Assembly (NCBI GenBank): GCA_964604305.1
Contig: CAZRYM010000028.1
Coordinates: 1 to 19,174 of the forward strand
Direction: 5' to 3'
DNA length: 19,174 nucleotides
Source: JASUTC01 sp964604305
GTDB lineage: Bacteria; Thermotogota; Thermotogae; MWEM01
Within the stretch, counting starts at the first letter, position 1, and each line of letters begins with the position of its first letter. Below are positions 13,956-19,174 of the stretch, one piece after another. The position numbers and the translations under genes are program-made. The notes beneath the pieces are model-generated. The model was not told the origin of the DNA. It saw only the letters and a list, made by a program, of their open reading frames with translations, and made no database searches.

Positions 13956-13964
13956 TGATATAAT
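13956..13964 (+). promoter_or_regulatory. Extended -10 promoter of the 13996 gene
   Basis: TGATATAAT at 13956-13964 is a full TGnTATAAT box. There is no recognisable -35. It is divergent from the tRNA-Cys promoter, with about 40 bases between them, and would start transcription some 25 bases before the TTG start codon. Confidence 0.6.
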
Positions 13965-13995
13965 GAGGGGAATTGAACGATTATGGAGGTGCAAA

Positions 13996-14469
13996 TTGAA
14001 TCAAAAAACGAAAGAAGAACCGAAAAAAACAGGTTCCAACACACGAAAACCGAAAAATACCGGTTCAAGAAAAGGCGGTCCCATAAAGCATGGCAAAAAA
14101 AACGCCCCTAAAACTCAAAAGCAAAATCAAAATAAACGGCCATCTTCACAAAAAGCGGTGAAGAACTCTGAACAAAAACAGCCGCCCAAAAGAAAACCCG
14201 TACCCCAAAAAAAACCTGAGGTTGAATTTATCTCAAAAGCCACTTTGGAAGATGAATGGACTATTGAGAACATAGAAAGATATGTCCTGGCAGTGCGTAA
14301 GGCCTTTGAAAAAATTCCGGAGACTGAAAAAGGAGAGATAGATTTGAGGGAAATATGGCTCAACAGCTCTCTGCCTGCGGATCTTATATTGAAAATCATC
14401 AGTGATCATGGTGAAAAGGTTGGAATAAAAAAGAACAGTGTCTATCTGGATGGAAAGATTATGTATTGA
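13996..14469 (+). CDS. Lysine-rich-tailed small protein of unknown function
   Basis: This 157-residue protein is not one I can name. Residues 1 to about 74 are low-complexity and strongly basic (Lys, Arg, Pro, Gln, Asn, Gly), surely disordered and apt to bind nucleic acid. Residues 75-157 are compact, with helices (TLEDEWTIENIERYVLAVRKAFEKI, IDLREIWLNS, LPADLILKIISDHGEKVGI) and a terminal strand pair (KNSVYLDGKIMY), an outline that could fit a winged helix. The start is TTG at 13996: GGAGG lies six bases upstream and the extended -10 at 13956-13964 precedes it. The open frame reaches upstream through an ATG at 13927, which would add a hydrophobic segment but lies before the promoter and lacks a ribosome site. 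It lies upstream of rpsO, which has its own promoter. A ribosome- or DNA-associated role is only a guess. Confidence 0.75.
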   Translation: MNQKTKEEPKKTGSNTRKPKNTGSRKGGPIKHGKKNAPKTQKQNQNKRPSSQKAVKNSEQKQPPKRKPVPQKKPEVEFISKATLEDEWTIENIERYVLAVRKAFEKIPETEKGEIDLREIWLNSSLPADLILKIISDHGEKVGIKKNSVYLDGKIMY

Positions 14470-14508
14470 ATCTCATGATCACTGAGTAAGTGCGACCCAG
14501 CGATGCAA

Positions 14509-14537
14509 TTGACTTAAGGGGCTATTTATGATAGAAT
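14509..14537 (+). promoter_or_regulatory. Promoter of rpsO
   Basis: TTGACT (14509-14514) and TAGAAT (14532-14537) are spaced by 17 bases, and TG one base before the -10 makes it an extended -10 promoter. This is one of the best-matching promoters in the window and fits a highly expressed ribosomal gene. Transcription should start near 14544. Confidence 0.8.
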
Positions 14538-14551
14538 CAGTCAGCATATTA

Positions 14552-14600
14552 CCCCGTACAAGGACTTGGGTTGAGCCTCCTTGTGCTTTGTTTGGGGCGG
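14552..14600 (+). promoter_or_regulatory. Structured 5' leader of rpsO, possible S15 autoregulatory site
   Basis: The leader folds into a nine-base-pair helix, GTACAAGGA (14556-14564) with TCCTTGTGC (14578-14586), including one T-G wobble. An outer CCCC (14552-14555) / GGGG (14594-14597) helix encloses it across a seven-base bulge on the 3' side. The helix ends a few bases before the GGAGG site at 14606-14610. S15 represses its own translation through leader RNAs in several bacteria; the structures differ between lineages, so this is a candidate only. Confidence 0.45.
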
Positions 14601-14617
14601 ATTATGGAGGTGTAATT

Positions 14618-14887
14618 ATGGCTCTGGATTATGACAAGAAGCAAATGATTATCGATGAATTCAAAATCAACGAGAAAGACACGGGATCAGTGGAAGTACA
14701 GGTGGCAATGCTCACTGCAAGGATCAGACAATTGACTGATCACTTGAAAAGACATTCCAAGGACTTTCATACCAGAAGAGGTTTAATGAAACTCGTCGGA
14801 AGAAGAAGAAGATTGCTGAAATACCTCAGGGAAAACAGGCCCGAGGTTTACAGAGATATGCTCATTAAGCTTGGAATAAGAAGATAA
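14618..14887 (+). CDS. rpsO: 30S ribosomal protein S15
   Basis: This 89-residue protein has exactly the usual S15 length and hallmarks: DTGSVEVQVAMLTARIRQLTDHL, the 16S-rRNA-contacting HSKDFHTRRGL, and LVGRRRRLLKYL with a basic C-terminus ending LGIRR. It binds the central domain of 16S rRNA early in small-subunit assembly. The start ATG at 14618 has GGAGG seven bases upstream; the open frame runs further up through the leader but that part is not S15-like. In many bacteria rpsO precedes pnp; here no pnp follows, because a strong terminator lies 43 bases after the stop and the next gene is on the other strand. Confidence 0.98.
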   Translation: MALDYDKKQMIIDEFKINEKDTGSVEVQVAMLTARIRQLTDHLKRHSKDFHTRRGLMKLVGRRRRLLKYLRENRPEVYRDMLIKLGIRR

Positions 14888-14929
14888 TTCAGCATACTGA
14901 AGTTGATTAGAAGCTTTATGGTTCATCTT

Positions 14930-14959
14930 AAATAACGACCCTGCGGGTCGTTATTTTTT
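14930..14959 (+). terminator. Terminator of rpsO (shared with the convergent gene)
   Basis: AATAACGACCC (14931-14941), loop TGC, and GGGTCGTTATT (14945-14955) form an 11-12 base-pair stem followed by T. The T run touches the stop codon of the converging lipoprotein gene at 14958. The hairpin is nearly symmetrical in flanking A/T, so it may also stop minus-strand transcripts, although the T tract on that side is poorer. Confidence 0.9.
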
Positions 14960-16376
14960 ATGGGAATCTGTAAACAACCGAGTGAGTTTGAAGTAAGGAG
15001 GCAAGGGTGAGGTCTCTGATATACACGTCAATGGCATTCCCTTTAATGGCACTGCCTTCATCTTCTACCACAAAAAGGCCATTTGACGGGGTTCCTTTGA
15101 GTTCCGGTATGTATATCATGGTTCCCTTTTCAAACATCTCAGGATCGGCGGCTACAGAATACCATTCTTTTGCAAAACTCCCATCCTTTACCCGTCTAAA
15201 ATAGGGGAAATACGGCAAGTTACCATCTTCCCATTCTGTGTAAAAGGTGATTCTGAATTGACCCATATGTTTTAGAAAGAGTTTCATGGGGTCTCTGTAC
15301 TCGGAATTTAAGATGAATTCAAGTGTAAATGTCTCTTTATAAGCTGTACCAATCACCTGTCCGGCTATCACCCAATCTCCTTTGTTTACCAGAATGTTTT
15401 GAAGATCAGAATAGACCAGTTTGATTTCATTACCGTGATAAATCACCAGGTATGAAGGTCCTGCATCAATGACTCTACCGGGTAAACATGATACAATCTC
15501 CTGATTGTCCAGAGTTGCAAATGTCAAACCACGGGAAAAACCATTGTCGGTATTTTCAGCATAAAAGACCAATATATCATCGGGAATCAGATTTTTTCTC
15601 CCGTAAAGGGGTATTTTGATTCTTTCAAATACAGGCGGGCTTTGTATGATTAACTCCTGTCCCCTTCTTATCGCCCTGGGATCGTCGATTCCGTTTAAAT
15701 CCATAATCTCATTTGCCCCGTTTGGACCAAGTCCAAAGGCCGTTGCTATTTGACTTAACGTATCACCAGATTGTACAAGGTACACAACTTTATCGTCATA
15801 AACCAGATAATCATCTTCTGTAAAAGGCTCAGAATCATTTTTATAGAGTTGCCACTTAAGGGTTTTATAGTTTTCCTTTAAAAGTGAGATTTCTTTCTGT
15901 AATCTTTCGGTTTCATCATCATCTGTAGCATGGGTTTTCGTGGAAATGAAGGTGTTCTCAAAAGCCTCAAAACTTCTTCTGCTTTGCTCTTCTACAAGCC
16001 TTTTTATCTCTTCCATTGTGGGAACAGCTTCCTGTTGGGTGAGATCAACACCATGACTGAAAATTGATGCATAAGTCATACTGGCATAAAGAGAATCAAC
16101 AAATTCACTGTTTTTTTCTATTGCCTGTGAGAGATCTTTGATTGCCCTGGCGTTTTTTTCAATATCTGTCTTGTTTTGCTGTTGTTGCCAGTAAAAATCC
16201 TCAACCCGAAGCTGAAGCTGTTCAACAAGGGTATTGAGGGAGTTGAATAAGATATCGTCTCCGGTATTGGTATTATCATAACAGGATGTTAAAAAGGCAA
16301 TAGTAATAACCAGAATTGAAAGCATTATCCACTTGCTTTTGCTGATTTTTATTCTGATCCTCTTACCTCCTCCCAT
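14958..16376 (-). CDS. Envelope lipoprotein with coiled coil, LysM, degenerate M23-like and 3D domains
   Basis: This 472-residue protein has a basic n-region, a hydrophobic core and lipobox LTSC (29-32), so it is probably a lipoprotein. Residues 40-180 are charged and helical, likely coiled coil. A LysM peptidoglycan-binding domain covers about 197-245 (YLVQSGDTLSQIATAFGLG, NGIDDPRAIRRGQELII). Residues 295-365 follow the M23/LytM barrel pattern (PGRVIDAGPSYLVIYHG, NILVNKGDWVIAGQVIG) but lack the HxH and other zinc ligands (VYSDL where YxHL is expected), so this part should not be a peptidase. The end (about 374-471) is a 3D domain with its three aspartates D411, D439 and D450 (VAADP, VEDEG, NAIDVY), the fold shared with lytic transglycosylase MltA. 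It overlaps the preceding gene by 28 bases. The first ATG has AGGAG only two bases away; the later ATG (16325) would remove the basic n-region, so the first is preferred. Confidence 0.85.
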   Translation of the reverse strand: MGGGKRIRIKISKSKWIMLSILVITIAFLTSCYDNTNTGDDILFNSLNTLVEQLQLRVEDFYWQQQQNKTDIEKNARAIKDLSQAIEKNSEFVDSLYASMTYASIFSHGVDLTQQEAVPTMEEIKRLVEEQSRRSFEAFENTFISTKTHATDDDETERLQKEISLLKENYKTLKWQLYKNDSEPFTEDDYLVYDDKVVYLVQSGDTLSQIATAFGLGPNGANEIMDLNGIDDPRAIRRGQELIIQSPPVFERIKIPLYGRKNLIPDDILVFYAENTDNGFSRGLTFATLDNQEIVSCLPGRVIDAGPSYLVIYHGNEIKLVYSDLQNILVNKGDWVIAGQVIGTAYKETFTLEFILNSEYRDPMKLFLKHMGQFRITFYTEWEDGNLPYFPYFRRVKDGSFAKEWYSVAADPEMFEKGTMIYIPELKGTPSNGLFVVEDEGSAIKGNAIDVYIRDLTLASLLQTHSVVYRFP

Positions 16377-17023
16377 AACTCCTGGGCGGCTTTGATGTAA
16401 TGTGAATTTGATCCTCTGTATTCTTTCATGAGCTTCTCAAGCCATTTAAACCCTTCCTTTATTTGATTCAGTTGTATATTAAGAGATGACATGTAAAACA
16501 TGATGCCATCGCTATGCTCACCCTTTTTGTCTTCTGCATAAGCCCGTTCAAATTGTTTCAGAGATTTTGAATAACTGACTGCGGCATTTTCCAAATCCTT
16601 TTTATCCATGTAATACCATCCCATCTTTAAAAAAAGCTGGGCGGTTTTGAAAGGTAAATCTGCTTGAATATAAGTAAGCAAACCAAGGATTTGAATATTA
16701 TGAGTATCCTCCTGTGTTCTATCTTCTTCAAGATTGATTGACAAGTTATTCTTTGCCCTCAATAAACTCTTTCTCAATATCTCCAGCCTGTCATAAGGTA
16801 TCTTATCCAATATCTTGTCAAAATCACTTTCATAAGCTGTAAAATAACAATCAGGACAGGTGATGAGTGCATACCATTCGGGATTGACATCTTTGTACGT
16901 GGGACGCAAAAAAATATCTCTTTTATCCACCGATATGGCATTTGAAAAGACCCTTAATGCTTCAAATTCAGCTTCACATAAGGGGCATGTCATTTTTTTA
17001 TACCAAAATTTCTTTTTTGCCAT
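16349..17023 (-). CDS. DUF2225 protein: zinc-ribbon-like N-terminus with TPR-like helices
   Basis: This 224-residue cytoplasmic protein fits the DUF2225 family. Two CxxC pairs, C13/C16 (MTCPLCEAEF) and C56/C59 (ITCPDCYF), should hold a zinc ion. From about residue 85 it is all helical with TPR-like repeats (KTAQLFLKMGWYYMDKKDLENAAVSYSKSLKQFERAYAEDK; FYMSSLNIQLNQIKEGFKWLEKLMKEY). No catalytic motif is seen and the molecular role is unknown. The start ATG overlaps the ftsY stop as TAATG, and the 3' end overlaps the lipoprotein gene by 28 bases, so it is firmly embedded in this operon. Confidence 0.85.
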   Translation of the reverse strand: MAKKKFWYKKMTCPLCEAEFEALRVFSNAISVDKRDIFLRPTYKDVNPEWYALITCPDCYFTAYESDFDKILDKIPYDRLEILRKSLLRAKNNLSINLEEDRTQEDTHNIQILGLLTYIQADLPFKTAQLFLKMGWYYMDKKDLENAAVSYSKSLKQFERAYAEDKKGEHSDGIMFYMSSLNIQLNQIKEGFKWLEKLMKEYRGSNSHYIKAAQELWEEVRGSE

Positions 17024-17931
17024 TATTCACCATCAACTTCCTGTAGCAGGGCATTAACAAAATCCTCCGGGATAAACCGTTTTAAATCATCTACTCCCTC
17101 TCCCACACCGATAAATTTGATGGGAATGCCAAAGCGTTCCTTAATGGAAAGGGCTATTCCCCCCTTGGCAGTTCCGTCCAGTTTCGTTACGACGATGCCT
17201 GTCACGCCAACCGCTTCTGCAAATTTCTCTGCCTGCAGTAAACCGTTTTGCCCCGTCGTGGCATCGATAACCAGAAGAATTTCATGGGGAGCATCCGGTA
17301 TGACTTTTTTAACTACTTTGTGTACTTTCGTTAATTCATTCATCAAATTGGTTTTTGTATGCAATCTGCCTGCTGTATCGATAATCACACAGTCTTTGTT
17401 TTTGGACTTGGCGTGCTGCACGGCATCAAATGCAACCGCACCTGCATCGGCACCATGTTGATGGGCAATAAGAGTCACACCTGCCCGTTCCTGTGCCCAA
17501 ACCCGGAGCTGATCTATCGCAGCTGCCCTGAATGTATCAGAAGCTGCAAGAACAACCTCTTTTCCTTCATCCTTAAGGATTTTGGCTATTTTACCAATAG
17601 TGGTTGTTTTTCCGGCACCGTTTACACCGACTACGCTGACTATAAACGGTCCTTCTTCGGGGTAGTTCAATTCTATATTACCATCGAGCATTTCTATCAT
17701 TATGGCTTGTAAAGCCTGTTCAGGTGAATCAAATTCTTTTTTTCTTGCTTCCAGATTTTCGATGATCTTCTCGGAGCATTCAACACCCACATCACCCATG
17801 ATCAGTATCTCTTCGATCTCCTCAAGGGTATCTTCATCAAGCTTCCCGAAGCTCAGGATCTTCTTTATCTTTCCAAAAGTTGCTTCATTTGTCTTCTTTA
17901 ATCCTTTTCTTAATTTATCAAAAAAACCCAT
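17023..17931 (-). CDS. ftsY: Signal recognition particle receptor FtsY
   Basis: This 302-residue GTPase is the membrane-side receptor that pairs with Ffh to deliver ribosomes making membrane proteins to the translocon. The N domain spans residues 1-90 (MGFFDKLRKGLKKT with an amphipathic, basic membrane-binding start). The G domain shows G1 GVNGAGKT (102-109), DTFRAAA (132-138), DTAG (185-188), TKLD (249-252) and the closing GVGEGVDDLKRF. The acidic A domain of enterobacterial FtsY is absent, giving the compact form common in other bacteria. The start ATG has AGGAG seven bases upstream. It is 10 bases after cheR and overlaps the DUF2225 gene by one base. Confidence 0.97.
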   Translation of the reverse strand: MGFFDKLRKGLKKTNEATFGKIKKILSFGKLDEDTLEEIEEILIMGDVGVECSEKIIENLEARKKEFDSPEQALQAIMIEMLDGNIELNYPEEGPFIVSVVGVNGAGKTTTIGKIAKILKDEGKEVVLAASDTFRAAAIDQLRVWAQERAGVTLIAHQHGADAGAVAFDAVQHAKSKNKDCVIIDTAGRLHTKTNLMNELTKVHKVVKKVIPDAPHEILLVIDATTGQNGLLQAEKFAEAVGVTGIVVTKLDGTAKGGIALSIKERFGIPIKFIGVGEGVDDLKRFIPEDFVNALLQEVDGE

Positions 17932-17941
17932 ACACTCTCTC

Positions 17942-18733
17942 CTATGTCTTTTGATAGAAAAATGGTTCTATGACTTTTAAACCCAGTTTTCTGTAATTAA
18001 AGATCCTTTCTGTACTGCCAACGAACAATATCCCTCCCGGCTTAAGGGCGTTTACAAAATTTTGATACAAGATGTTTTTTGTCTCCATCTCAAAATAGAT
18101 GACTACATTCCTGCAAGAGATAAAATCCAAATCCTTTTCAAAGGGGTCTTGAAGCATGTTGTGTTTTTTAAATAACACTCTGGACTTTAATACCGGCTTT
18201 ACTTCGTATCTTTCACTGTCAATCTTTTTAAAGTATTTATCCACAATTGTTGGCTCAGTGCTTTCAAGGGACCGTTTTTCGTAAATCCCTACTTTTGCCT
18301 TTGCAAGGACACCCGTATCGATGTCTGTTGCAATAATTTTGGCTTGAGATGCCCTTAATTCTTCTAAAAGCATGGCCCAAGTATACGGTTCTTCTCCGCT
18401 GGAACATCCTGCACTCCAAATTTTAATTTTTGGCCCGGCTTCCTTCAGTTTAAGGGGAAGGTATTTCTTTTCCAGAGCTTTCCATTTCTCGGGGTTTCTG
18501 AAAAACTCCGTCACATTTATCGTGAGTTTGTCAAGAAATTCTTCTTTTTTATCCTCATCTGATAAAATCAGTTTCATATAATCCCTGTAATTATCCGTAC
18601 GATTTTTTCTGAGAAGAATGTCTGTCCTTCTCTTTACCCTGTGAGGCTTATACCCGCTTAAATCAAGATCGAGTTTTTTCTTGATTTCTGTTACAAACCA
18701 ATCAAACTCAGGATCTGTTATCTTTTCTATCAT
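17942..18733 (-). CDS. cheR: CheR-type protein-glutamate O-methyltransferase
   Basis: This 263-residue S-adenosylmethionine-dependent enzyme methylates glutamates of chemoreceptors. The N-terminal helical domain (1-75) contains the basic stretch KPHRVKRRTDILLRK that recognises receptors. The catalytic domain has TEFFRN (75-80), the SAM-binding SAGCSSGEEP (107-116), TDID (136-139), CRNVVIYF (207-214) and GSTE (239-242). Length and motif order are those of classical CheR with no extra TPR domain. GGAGG precedes the ATG. No other chemotaxis genes are in the window; the gene is placed just before ftsY. It implies that the organism has methyl-accepting receptors elsewhere. Confidence 0.95.
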   Translation of the reverse strand: MIEKITDPEFDWFVTEIKKKLDLDLSGYKPHRVKRRTDILLRKNRTDNYRDYMKLILSDEDKKEEFLDKLTINVTEFFRNPEKWKALEKKYLPLKLKEAGPKIKIWSAGCSSGEEPYTWAMLLEELRASQAKIIATDIDTGVLAKAKVGIYEKRSLESTEPTIVDKYFKKIDSERYEVKPVLKSRVLFKKHNMLQDPFEKDLDFISCRNVVIYFEMETKNILYQNFVNALKPGGILFVGSTERIFNYRKLGLKVIEPFFYQKT

Positions 18734-18779
18734 TCTCTTTCCTCCAGTCTTTATCTGTCAAACTTAATCTGTCCGTTCA

Positions 18780-19174
18780 TTAATAAAAGTCCAATTTGAA
18801 ATTATATCTGGCACCGAATTTGAATAACCAATAGTCCTTCTTAACAAGACGTATATCCATGAACAGATTCTCATATATTCGAATTTCAAAATCTGCAAAA
18901 AGCGAACTGGTTCGTTCGTCTTTATAATCCGTTTCATTTGAAAAACCGATATTTGTGTGAAAATTATCGATTTTGAAATTCCAGTATACATCCGTCCAAG
19001 TCCTTCTGCCGGGATTTTCATGAGCCAGAAACAATGCCCTGCCGGTGCTCATTTCCAATGGGCCGACTTTTACGGTAAGGAAGGGGTTGAATCCGAAGGT
19101 GTTAATGAATCCCCCCCTGACAGATAATTCGTCTTTTTCAAATTCCCCGGTTAAACCAAATACAAACCGATCAG
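18780..19174 (-). CDS. C-terminal part of an outer-membrane beta-barrel-like protein (cut by window edge)
   Basis: The frame is open from its stop at 18780 to the right edge of the window, so at least 130 residues are present and the start lies outside. An apparent start within this frame (near 19058) is only an internal TTG; the residues above it (for example LSVRGGFINTFGFNPFLTVKVGPLE) continue the same strand pattern. Strands alternate polar and aromatic residues (WTDVYWNFKIDNFHTNIGF, SLFADFEIRIYENLFMDIRLV, YWLFKFGARYNFKLDFY) and the chain ends in Tyr, as many outer-membrane barrels end in an aromatic residue. It lies 46 bases upstream of cheR on the same strand and may be the first gene of that operon seen here. 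Name and function are unknown. Confidence 0.75.
   Translation of the reverse strand, partial: DRFVFGLTGEFEKDELSVRGGFINTFGFNPFLTVKVGPLEMSTGRALFLAHENPGRRTWTDVYWNFKIDNFHTNIGFSNETDYKDERTSSLFADFEIRIYENLFMDIRLVKKDYWLFKFGARYNFKLDFY

Noticed and set aside
13840..13995. Upstream extension of the lysine-rich gene through the tRNA region
   Set aside because: It would translate antisense to tRNA-Cys and start before the promoter; TTG at 13996 has the ribosome site.
14528..14617. Upstream extension of rpsO
   Set aside because: It begins inside the promoter -10 region and translates the structured leader; S15 proteins start at MALDYDKK-like sequence.
18764..19021. Alternative minus-strand open frame overlapping the barrel gene
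   Set aside because: It is a shadow frame; the competing frame shows strand periodicity, is open to the window edge and ends with an aromatic residue.

Overview
This looks like a piece of a draft, scaffolded chromosome: a run of ten Ns marks an assembly gap at 1033-1042. The DNA is moderately AT-rich, has strong GGAGG-type ribosome binding sites, and uses TTG and GTG starts for well-known genes. It comes from a bacterium that probably has an outer envelope, since two exported beta-barrel-like proteins and one lipoprotein are encoded. The solute-binding protein and permeases resemble oligopeptide/oligosaccharide transporters that I associate with Thermotogota and other anaerobes. That placement is an inference, and a spirochaete or another deep-branching diderm cannot be excluded. 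No phage, transposase or CRISPR array is visible.

Layout. 65-691 encodes a small secreted protein of unknown function. 692-1148 has no gene; it is a mosaic of hairpins and direct repeats that also holds the assembly gap. 1149-7575 (minus strand) is a transport locus: oppA has its own promoter and is followed by two terminator-like hairpins. An internal promoter then precedes a tightly overlapped set oppB-oppC-oppD-oppF, ending in a metal-dependent cyclase/hydrolase gene. 7741-9805 (plus) carries an exported barrel-like protein overlapping hemW. 9828-13673 (minus) is the protein quality-control operon tig-clpP-clpX, then a terminator and an HD-domain hydrolase gene. A tRNA-Cys gene with its own promoter and terminator lies just upstream of tig. 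Divergent from it are a lysine-rich unknown gene and rpsO, which has its own promoter and a structured leader. 14958-19174 (minus) is a probable operon: an outer-membrane-barrel gene (cut by the window edge), cheR, ftsY, a DUF2225 zinc-ribbon/TPR-like gene, and a lipoprotein with LysM, a dead M23-like domain and a 3D domain.

How the genes work together. Trigger factor meets nascent chains at the ribosome, ClpXP degrades tagged or misfolded proteins, S15 is part of the small ribosomal subunit, and FtsY docks SRP-bound ribosomes at the membrane, so this is largely a protein-biogenesis neighbourhood. The Opp transporter imports peptides or oligosaccharides. The LysM/3D lipoprotein and the barrel proteins belong to the envelope.

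The most interesting observations are four. ClpP has Asn at the position of the catalytic Asp. The terminator hairpin between clpX and the HD gene could also mask the downstream ribosome binding site. The lipoprotein fuses LysM, a metal-site-less M23 fold and a 3D domain. The hairpin mosaic at 711-1140 looks like a family of small non-autonomous repeats.
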